Of a stretch of 19,273 nucleotides of DNA, positions 13,063-19,273 are shown one piece after another (within the stretch, counting starts at the first letter, position 1; each line of letters starts with the position of its first letter). The stretch lies in NCBI GenBank assembly GCA_002421985.1, contig DISF01000036.1, positions 1-19,273 on the forward strand. Reading direction: 5' to 3'. This DNA comes from Roseovarius sp. UBA6217. GTDB taxonomy: Bacteria; Pseudomonadota; Alphaproteobacteria; Rhodobacterales; Rhodobacteraceae. The notes under the pieces are model-generated. The model searched no databases. It saw nothing but the letters and a program-made list of their open reading frames with translations, and was not told where the DNA came from. The position numbers were made by a program, and so were the translations under genes.

Positions 13063-15114
13063 TTAGCGCCGCCCCTCGCGCAACCAGCCTGCGGTGATGA
13101 GCCCCGCGACCAGAAGCAGCACGAGCCACGCCGGAAAAATCTCCATCTGCCGCACGCTCAGCGTCTCATAGGCCCCGCGCGGGGTAATCCCGATCCAGCC
13201 GCGCCCGGCGGCGGGACGGCCTGCGCGCACCTCGCGGATCGCAGGCAGCCCGTCCTCGATCGCACGCACACCGCCCCCCGTCGCCGCGATCACCGGTGCC
13301 AGCACCGCACCGGTGGCAAGCGTGCGCTCGAATTCCACCGGTGCGGCGGGGCCAAGCCCGATCACCGCCGTCTCATCGCCGTTTTCCAGCCGGTAAAGCC
13401 CGATCTCGCCGCCCTCATGCACCGCCTCGAACCGCCCCGGTGCAACCTGTTCCAGCGGCAACACCACCGTGTCACCCGAAGGCGTTGTGATGGTGACATC
13501 CGGCACCGTCTCGGCGAGGGTGCGCCGGGTGATCCGCATGGTCTGGCCGGTGGCCTCGGCGCGCAGCGCCTCTTCCTCAAGCTCGGGTTCCTTCATCATC
13601 CAGTGCGCCAGCCGTCGCAGCAGATCGAGCTGCGGCCCGCCGCCCTCGAAGCCCCGCCCCCAGAGCCAGGCGTGATCCGAGGCCAGGAGCGCCACGCGCC
13701 CCTCGCCCACCCGGTCGAGTATCAGAAGCGGGCGGCCATCCGCGCCGGTCATCACCACCTCGCCGCTTGCATCGGGCTCTACCTCGATCTGGCGCAGCCA
13801 GCGGCCCCAGTCGCCATCCCACCCCTCGGCCAGGCCCGCCGTCACCGGATGCCGCTGCCCCAATTCGCTGATCGCCGGGCGATACCCCTCTTCGAGCACG
13901 CGCGCGGTGGGGCGGGCGGGCACCATCTGCTCGAACGGGCCGCGATAGATGCTTTCGGCCCCGGCAAAATCCGGCCCCGCCGCCAGCAGCACCGCGCCGC
14001 CACGCTCGACATATTGGCGCACGTTCTCAAGATAGGCCGATGGCAGGATGCCGCGCCGCCGGTAGCGGTCGAATATGATAAGGTCGAACTCGTCCACCTT
14101 GTCCAGAAACAGCTCTCGGGTGGGAAAGGCGATGAGCGACAGCTCGCGCACCGGCACGCCGTCCTGCTTTTCGGGCGGACGCAGGATGGTGAAATGCACA
14201 AGGTCAACGGAACTGTCGGATTTCAGCAGGTTGCGCCACGTCCGCGTGCCCGCGTGCGGCTGCCCCGACACGAGCAGCACGCGCAGCCGGTCGCGCACGC
14301 CGTTGATCTGCACCAGCGCGGTGTTGTTGCGGTCGGTCAATTCGCCCTCGGCCACGGGGGTGGAAAATTGCAGCACGTTGCGCCCGGCCCTCGGCAGCGT
14401 CAGCGGCAGCGTCACCGCGCGCCCGAGCGGCACATCAAAGCGCTGCGGCGGCGCGCCATCCACGGCGATATCCACCGGCACGGTGGTCACGCCCTCGGGC
14501 GCGGCCCCCTCGTCGGCGATGCTGAGGCGGAGCGTCACCTCCTCGCCGAGGATGGCAAAGGCCGGGGCGTTGTCGATGCGCAGCCGCCGGTCCCAGTCGC
14601 CCGCGCGGCCCGTATGCAGCAGGTGCAGCGGCGCGGGCAGGTCGGGGGCGGCCTCTATGTCGTGCACCTGCCCGTCCGACAGAAGGATCGCGCCGGCAAT
14701 GCGCCCGCGCGGCAATTCGGCCAGCGCCTCGGCCAACGCCTCCATCACCAGCGAACCGCGATTATCCGGCGCATCCGCCACCGTCACGCGCCGCAATTCG
14801 GTATTGTCGCGCGCCTCGATCCGGGCGGCGAGCGCCTCGGCGGCGCGATCGGTGGCCGCAGACCTATCGGCCAGCCGCTGGCTGGCGCTGCGGTCTTCCA
14901 CCAGCAGCACGATGTCACTTAGCGGCGCGCGCTCTTCCTGCCGGTAGGACAGCCCCGAGAGCGCGGCGACAAGCACCAGCGCCGCCAGCCCCCGAAGCGC
15001 CCAGCCCGCCAATCCCCGCCGCGCCGCCAACACCACCCCCACCACGGCCATCGCCGCCAGCGCGGCAATCAGCCAGACCGGCACCAGCGGATCAAGGATC
15101 ACCGTGCCGGTCAT
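13063..15114 (-). CDS. Membrane protein with VWA and GATase-like (COG5426) domains
   Basis: A 683-residue protein, last gene of the moxR operon. Two N-terminal helices lie at about 10-31 and 38-55, and a C-terminal helix near 658-676, so the large middle part faces the periplasm or cytoplasm as one unit. A VWA-like region starts at residue 67; DRSAS at 74 to 78 fits the metal-binding DxSxS motif and LLSDG at 144 to 148 supplies a second ligand region. Residues 275 to about 400 resemble the class I glutamine-amidotransferase-like fold of COG5426 (RLRVLLVSG, FDLIIFDRYRRRG, VERGGAVLLAAGPDF), without an obvious catalytic Cys. The start at 15114 overlaps the previous stop as ATGA. Its role is unknown; context suggests a partner of MoxR. 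Confidence 0.78.
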   Translation of the reverse strand: MTGTVILDPLVPVWLIAALAAMAVVGVVLAARRGLAGWALRGLAALVLVAALSGLSYRQEERAPLSDIVLLVEDRSASQRLADRSAATDRAAEALAARIEARDNTELRRVTVADAPDNRGSLVMEALAEALAELPRGRIAGAILLSDGQVHDIEAAPDLPAPLHLLHTGRAGDWDRRLRIDNAPAFAILGEEVTLRLSIADEGAAPEGVTTVPVDIAVDGAPPQRFDVPLGRAVTLPLTLPRAGRNVLQFSTPVAEGELTDRNNTALVQINGVRDRLRVLLVSGQPHAGTRTWRNLLKSDSSVDLVHFTILRPPEKQDGVPVRELSLIAFPTRELFLDKVDEFDLIIFDRYRRRGILPSAYLENVRQYVERGGAVLLAAGPDFAGAESIYRGPFEQMVPARPTARVLEEGYRPAISELGQRHPVTAGLAEGWDGDWGRWLRQIEVEPDASGEVVMTGADGRPLLILDRVGEGRVALLASDHAWLWGRGFEGGGPQLDLLRRLAHWMMKEPELEEEALRAEATGQTMRITRRTLAETVPDVTITTPSGDTVVLPLEQVAPGRFEAVHEGGEIGLYRLENGDETAVIGLGPAAPVEFERTLATGAVLAPVIAATGGGVRAIEDGLPAIREVRAGRPAAGRGWIGITPRGAYETLSVRQMEIFPAWLVLLLVAGLITAGWLREGRR

Positions 15115-17867
15115 TGCCCCAGCCTTTCCAGCAGCGCGGGCACATGCACCTGATCGGATTTGTAATTGCCGGTCAGCACATGCATCACCAGGTTGACGCC
15201 AAAGCGATAGGCCATCTCGCGCTGCCGCTCGCCGGTAAAGCCGCGCCCGACCGGGAACATCGGATCGCCGCGCTCGGTCACCGCCCATGCGGCGGCCCAG
15301 TCATTGCCGCCGATCACCACCGGCGTTACCCCGTCATTGAGATCACGGAACGGCATCCCCTCGACCCGTGCGGCATCGGGCGGCGCGGCCTCGACCCAGA
15401 CGGCGCGGCCCATGTGGCGACCGGGAAAATCGTTGAGCAGGTAAAAGGTGCGGGTGAGAACGTGATCCTCGGGCACCGGCTCCAGGGGTGGAATATCGAG
15501 CGGGGCGGCCAGCCGTTGCAGCCGCGCACCGTTGGGCGAGGCCGCGCCATATCCCGCGATATCGGCATCGCGCGTATCAAACAGGATCAGCCCGCCCGAG
15601 CGCAGGTAGTCGTTGAGCCTGGCATAGGCCTCGGCCGAGGGGATCGGCTGCGTCTGCGTCACCGGCCAGTAAAGCATCGGGTAAAAGGCAATATCGTCGC
15701 GTTCGAGATCGACCCCGATAGGGGCGGCAGGCTCTACCGAGGTGCGAAAGCTCAGCACCCGCCCAAGACCGCGCAGCCCGGCGCGCGCGGCATCATCCAC
15801 TGCGCGATCACCGGTCAGCACATGGGCGAGCACCGTCTCGGATGTCGCCTCGATGGCGCGGGCATCATCGCCCGCCTGCGCCCGCGCAGCATGGGGTGCC
15901 AAGGCCACCAGCGCCACCAGCACCGCCGCCGTGACCCCACCGCGCCAGAGCCGCCCCGACACTGCCAGCGCGGCAAAGATATCGCCGAGCATCAGCACCA
16001 GCGCCAGCGCCAGAAGCCAGCCGCCCAGCGGCGTCTCGGGCGCGCGCGCCAGCCCCTCTATCGGCACGCGCGCAGGCCAGGTGGCGGCGGCAAGCCCTGT
16101 CTCGGGGCCGATCACATTGCGCGCCACGCGCCGCTCGGGGCCCTGGTAAATGCCCGGCAGAAGGTCTGGGCCAAGGGTGCCGTCAAGCAGCCGCTCGCCC
16201 GCCACCCCCGCGCGCGTGCCCGCCTCAATCAGCCGCCCGAACCCGTCAAGCACCTGCACCGGCTGCCACACCGTCCCGGCAAGCTCTGCCTCGGCGGGCG
16301 CGGCCTGCACCGAGGACAGGGCCAGCCGCTCCAGCATCTGCACGAACAGGCCCGACAGCGGCAACGAGGACCATTCGGCATTGGCCGTGACATGAAACAG
16401 CACCACCTGCCCCGCGCCAAGCCGCTTGCGCGTGACCAGCGGCGTGCCGTCCCCCAATTGCGCGATCACCCGTTCGGCGAGCGTCGGATCGGGCTGCGCC
16501 AGAACCTGCGCGGTCACCGCCACATCCTCGGGGATGGCGAGGCCGCGAAACGGGCTGTCATCGGGGAAGGGTGCCAGCGTCTTGGGGGCGCCCCAGCTCA
16601 TCGCGCCGCCCACCGTGCGCCCTCCCGCGCGCAGGCGCACCGGCATCAGCGCCGCCTCCTGCCCGCGCGACACGTCGCTTGCCGCAAGCCGCGGCCCGGC
16701 AAAGCGCACCAGCACGCCGCCCGCCTCGACCCAGTCGCGCAGCGCGCTGTCCTCGGCCTCGGAGAGCGTCGCCACATCGGCCAGCACCACGGCATCGGGA
16801 TTGGCGGGCAAAAGGTCGAGCAGCGCCCCCTCGATCAGGTCGGCATTGGGCGCGAGCGCCTTGCGCAGGTAATAGAGCGGCGACAGAAGCTCCAGCCCCT
16901 CGCGATCCGCGCGCCCCGCGACCAGCCCCACCTCGCGCCGCCGCAGCCCGTCCCCCGACAGGCTCACGGCACCGGCATGGCGCGCGCCCTCGATCTCGAA
17001 CCGGTCGATCCGCGCGCGCAGTTCGGGCGGCAGCGACAGGCGGCCCGTGGCCTCGGCCCCCGCAAAGCCAAGCGGCAGGCGCGCCAGCACCCGCGCGGCC
17101 CCGGCAGGATCGCGGCCATGCGCGGCGATGGTTATATCGAGCGCGCCGCCCGCCCCGGCGCGGATTGCGCGCAGCGCCACCATGCCCTCGTCAAGCACGG
17201 GCGGGGCCAGCGCCAGAACGGGCCGCGCGCTTTCATGCACCACCACCGGGCCACGCGCCTCCAGCGCGGCAAGCAGGGCCTCGCGCCCATCGCCCGCCAG
17301 CCCGTCGGAAAACCAGCGCGTCTCGATCCCGCCCTCGGGCAGCAGGGCTGCGGCCTCGGCATAGGTCTCGGGGCGCGCGCGCCACGGCTCTGGCATCAAC
17401 CCCGGCAGGCGGCTGCGCAGATCATCGGCGGCGCGAAACACCGGACGCTCGGGCGCGCTCAACCGCATCAGCGCGGCGGTGCGCCCGTCGCGCGCGGCCT
17501 CAGACAGCGCGCCGTCGATCACGTCGCGCTGCGCCTGCCAGTCGCGCGCGGCGGCCCAGCTATCCTCGACCACGATCAGAAGCGGCGTGTTTCGCGCCGC
17601 GCCCCCCGCATCGCGCGGGTTGAGCACCGGCCCCGCCAGCCCGACAATCGCCGCCGCCACCGCCAGCATTCGCAACAAGAGCAGCCACCACGGCGTGCGG
17701 TCGCTCACGCTATCCTCGTCGCGCAGCCCCAAAAGCAGCGCCACGCCGGGAAAGCGGCGGCGCACCGGCGCGGGCGGCACCGCGCGCAGGACAAGCCAAA
17801 GCACCGGCAGCGTCAGGAGCGCCCACAACAGCCACGGCGTGGCAAACCCGATGGCACCAAGGGTCAT
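15111..17867 (-). CDS. BatA-domain and DUF4159 membrane protein
   Basis: A 918-residue membrane protein. The N-terminal BatA domain (about 5 to 82) has two helices, with FATPWLLWALLTLPVLWLVL first and the second around WWLLLLRMLAVAAAIVGLAG, ending GPVLNP as in Bat-type proteins. The following VWA-like segment LLIVVEDSWAA has lost the DxSxS metal motif. The middle region is Ala/Arg-rich and includes a GATase-like stretch (WVEAGGVLVRFAGPRLA). Two more helices at about 615-636 and 643-662 precede DUF4159, about 677 to 918, recognisable by DDIAFYPMLYWPVT, YLRSGGLILFDTRD and the final YRFGVNLVMHVLTGNYKSDQVH. Overlaps of four bases on both sides (ATGA) fix the start at 17867. Function is unknown; it is probably a membrane component of the MoxR system. 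Confidence 0.85.
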   Translation of the reverse strand: MTLGAIGFATPWLLWALLTLPVLWLVLRAVPPAPVRRRFPGVALLLGLRDEDSVSDRTPWWLLLLRMLAVAAAIVGLAGPVLNPRDAGGAARNTPLLIVVEDSWAAARDWQAQRDVIDGALSEAARDGRTAALMRLSAPERPVFRAADDLRSRLPGLMPEPWRARPETYAEAAALLPEGGIETRWFSDGLAGDGREALLAALEARGPVVVHESARPVLALAPPVLDEGMVALRAIRAGAGGALDITIAAHGRDPAGAARVLARLPLGFAGAEATGRLSLPPELRARIDRFEIEGARHAGAVSLSGDGLRRREVGLVAGRADREGLELLSPLYYLRKALAPNADLIEGALLDLLPANPDAVVLADVATLSEAEDSALRDWVEAGGVLVRFAGPRLAASDVSRGQEAALMPVRLRAGGRTVGGAMSWGAPKTLAPFPDDSPFRGLAIPEDVAVTAQVLAQPDPTLAERVIAQLGDGTPLVTRKRLGAGQVVLFHVTANAEWSSLPLSGLFVQMLERLALSSVQAAPAEAELAGTVWQPVQVLDGFGRLIEAGTRAGVAGERLLDGTLGPDLLPGIYQGPERRVARNVIGPETGLAAATWPARVPIEGLARAPETPLGGWLLALALVLMLGDIFAALAVSGRLWRGGVTAAVLVALVALAPHAARAQAGDDARAIEATSETVLAHVLTGDRAVDDAARAGLRGLGRVLSFRTSVEPAAPIGVDLERDDIAFYPMLYWPVTQTQPIPSAEAYARLNDYLRSGGLILFDTRDADIAGYGAASPNGARLQRLAAPLDIPPLEPVPEDHVLTRTFYLLNDFPGRHMGRAVWVEAAPPDAARVEGMPFRDLNDGVTPVVIGGNDWAAAWAVTERGDPMFPVGRGFTGERQREMAYRFGVNLVMHVLTGNYKSDQVHVPALLERLGQ

Positions 17868-18748
17868 GCGCCCGCCCCCCCCTCGGAGATGGCGCGATAG
17901 AGCCACAGCAGGGCCGATTGCGCACCACTGTCGGTGTGGTGGCAGCCATATTGCCAGCCCGTCGCCGCCGCCAGCGATGCCAGTGCATCCTTGCGCGCGG
18001 CCAGCCGGTCAAGATAGCGCGCGCGCAGGTCATCTGCCCGGAGCGTCTCATGCTGCATCGTGCCGGCCATGCTCTGGAAAATGGTGCGCCCGCGATAGGG
18101 AAAGGCCTCTTCCGCCGGATCGAGTACATGGCACAGCACCCCGCGCACGCCGCGATCCGCCGCCGCCACCAGCGCCGCACGCAGCGGCGCGGGATCGCCG
18201 AGGAAATCCGAGATGAGCAACGCGCGCCCATGCGGCACAAGGCCGGTCATGTCCGGGGCGGCGTGATCCTCGCCGCTCTCGGACATGAGAGCCTCGGCAA
18301 TCCGCGCGATCTGCGCCGCGCCGCACCGGGGTGGCAGGGCGGTCCCGGTCATCCCCACCCGCTCGCCGCCACGCTCCAGCAGCAAACTCACCGCCAGCGC
18401 CAGTAGCCGCGCACGATCAGCCTTTTCCGGCAGATCCTTGTGGGAGGCAAAGCGCATCGAGGCGGCGGGATCGACCCAGAGCATCACGCTCTGTGCCTGT
18501 TTCCACTCGCGTTGGCGCACGAATTGCGCATCCGAGCGCGCCGAGCGCCGCCAGTCGATGGCCCCTCGGGCATCACCCGGCTGCACCGGGCGGTATTGCC
18601 AGAAGTCATCGCCGGTGCCCGCGCGCCTGCGCCCGTGTTCGCCCATTATCACCGTGCGCGCCAGCCTGTCGGCGCGCGCCAGAAGCGGCGGCAGGCGCTC
18701 GGTCTCGGCCTCGGCACGGGCGCGCAGGGGGGCGTCGGTTTGGGCCAT
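17864..18748 (-). CDS. DUF58 domain protein
   Basis: A 294-residue cytoplasmic protein with no membrane segment. The DUF58 signature is clear at residues 47 to 71, with DDFWQYRPVQPGDARGAIDWR. A VWA-like strand follows, VMLWVDPAASM at 88 to 98, where the metal motif is reduced to D-P-A-A-S, and LLISDFLGD near 200 is the second VWA segment. DUF58 proteins are standard partners of MoxR ATPases. The start lies one base after the moxR stop (TGAcATG), and the end overlaps the next gene, so the whole operon is translationally coupled. A role as adaptor or substrate-binding partner of MoxR is inferred from the family. Confidence 0.9.
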   Translation of the reverse strand: MAQTDAPLRARAEAETERLPPLLARADRLARTVIMGEHGRRRAGTGDDFWQYRPVQPGDARGAIDWRRSARSDAQFVRQREWKQAQSVMLWVDPAASMRFASHKDLPEKADRARLLALAVSLLLERGGERVGMTGTALPPRCGAAQIARIAEALMSESGEDHAAPDMTGLVPHGRALLISDFLGDPAPLRAALVAAADRGVRGVLCHVLDPAEEAFPYRGRTIFQSMAGTMQHETLRADDLRARYLDRLAARKDALASLAAATGWQYGCHHTDSGAQSALLWLYRAISEGGAGA

Positions 18749-18749
18749 G

Positions 18750-19273
18750 TCAGGCCGCCGCCTCGGTCCGCGTCACCTCTTCGACAAGGCCGGATATGAG
18801 CTTGGCCAGGCTCTCGCCCCGCGCGCGCGCCGCGAAATTGAGCGCCATGCGGTGGCCAAGAACGGGCTGCGCCAGCGCCGCCACGTCGGTGGCGTCCGGC
18901 GCAAGGCGGCCCTGCAACATCGCCCGCGCGCGCACCGTCAGCATCAGCGCCTGCGCCGCGCGCGGCCCCGGCCCCCAGGCCACGCCCTCGCGCACCGCAG
19001 CAGCCGCGCCCGGTGCATCCGGGCGGCCGCTGCGCACCAGATCAAGGATCATCTCCATGACGCTGTCACCCACCGGCATCCGCCGCAGCATCCGTTGCGC
19101 GGCGATCAGCTCTGCGGGGGTGAACACGGCGTGCGCCTCCTCCTCCTCGGCCCCGGTGGTGGCCAGGAGGATCGCGCGCTCGGTGTCGCGATCAGGGTAT
19201 GGCACCTCGATTTGCACCAGGAACCGGTCAAGCTGTGCCTCGGGCAAGGGATAGGTGCCCTCCTGCTCGATGG
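18750..19273 (-). CDS. MoxR-family AAA+ ATPase, C-terminal part (cut by window edge)
   Basis: About 174 residues from the C-terminal half of a MoxR ATPase, open at the right edge. Reading begins IEQEGTYPLPEAQLDRF, which is the highly conserved MoxR segment around sensor 1 and the arginine finger (DRF). FLVQIEVPYPD follows. The lid domain then contains WGPGPRAAQALMLTVRARAML, the sensor 2 region, normally GxSPRA; here the Ser is replaced by Gly. Walker A and B must lie outside the window. MoxR ATPases work as chaperone-like remodelling enzymes with VWA proteins, which fits the three downstream genes. The operon promoter lies upstream of this gene, beyond the window. Confidence 0.92.
   Translation of the reverse strand, partial: IEQEGTYPLPEAQLDRFLVQIEVPYPDRDTERAILLATTGAEEEEAHAVFTPAELIAAQRMLRRMPVGDSVMEMILDLVRSGRPDAPGAAAAVREGVAWGPGPRAAQALMLTVRARAMLQGRLAPDATDVAALAQPVLGHRMALNFAARARGESLAKLISGLVEEVTRTEAAA

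Noticed and set aside
13417..14922. 501-codon plus-strand open frame inside the VWA/GATase-like gene
   Set aside because: Arg/His/Gln-rich composition and no ribosome binding site; it is a shadow of the operon gene on the other strand.
15114..17900. 928-codon plus-strand open frame opposite the DUF4159 gene
   Set aside because: Very long but composed of Arg/His/Gln/Pro with no domains, while the opposite strand has BatA and DUF4159 motifs and coupled starts.

Overview
The window looks like chromosomal DNA of a GC-rich alphaproteobacterium, most likely Rhodobacteraceae (Rhodobacter/Roseobacter group). The basis is overall protein similarity as I recall it: a glcD-glcE-glcF cluster, a stand-alone DUF2793 tail-fibre-like gene, an IbpA-type Hsp20, and an intergenic GGGGGC/GCCCCC hairpin of a kind I remember from this family. 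No tRNA, rRNA, CRISPR array or intact mobile element was seen. The only mobile-element trace is a short IS481-like transposase remnant at the left edge.

Layout, left to right. (1) 1-221: IS481-type remnant and unassigned sequence. (2) 222-2517, minus strand: a DUF2793 tail-fibre-like protein, and upstream of it an arylformamidase-like alpha/beta hydrolase; a 235-bp gap between them holds a strong inverted repeat. (3) 2605-5392, plus strand: a succinate-semialdehyde dehydrogenase and a secreted four-module protein (YbaY-like, MliC-like, COG3650-like, META). (4) 5450-5923, minus: a small heat-shock protein behind a probable RpoH promoter and a structured leader. (5) 6066-7687, minus: two tandem, translationally coupled trypsin-like secreted proteases. 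(6) 7753-11689, minus: glycolate dehydrogenase in the order glcD, glcE, glcF, with an AT-rich inverted repeat just ahead of the glcD ribosome binding site. (7) 11808-12935, plus: a HemJ/CopD-like membrane protein, a truncated DUF599 gene and a small secreted protein of unknown function. (8) 13063-19273, minus: a tightly coupled operon of moxR (cut by the window edge), a DUF58 gene, a BatA/DUF4159 membrane protein and a VWA/GATase-like membrane protein.

How the genes work together. GlcDEF oxidises glycolate to glyoxylate. The dehydrogenase oxidises succinate semialdehyde to succinate for the TCA cycle. The MoxR/DUF58/DUF4159 block resembles MoxR-VWA chaperone-like operons (Bat/aerotolerance type), in which a AAA+ ATPase acts with VWA proteins at the membrane; its client is unknown. 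The secreted proteases, META/MliC protein, Hsp20 and 122-residue secreted protein suggest envelope and stress functions, but nothing in the sequence ties them into one system. I see no convincing wholly new system. The best leads are the four-module fusion, the candidate glcD operator, the possible unlinked gene-transfer-agent tail fibre, and the structured intergenic elements.
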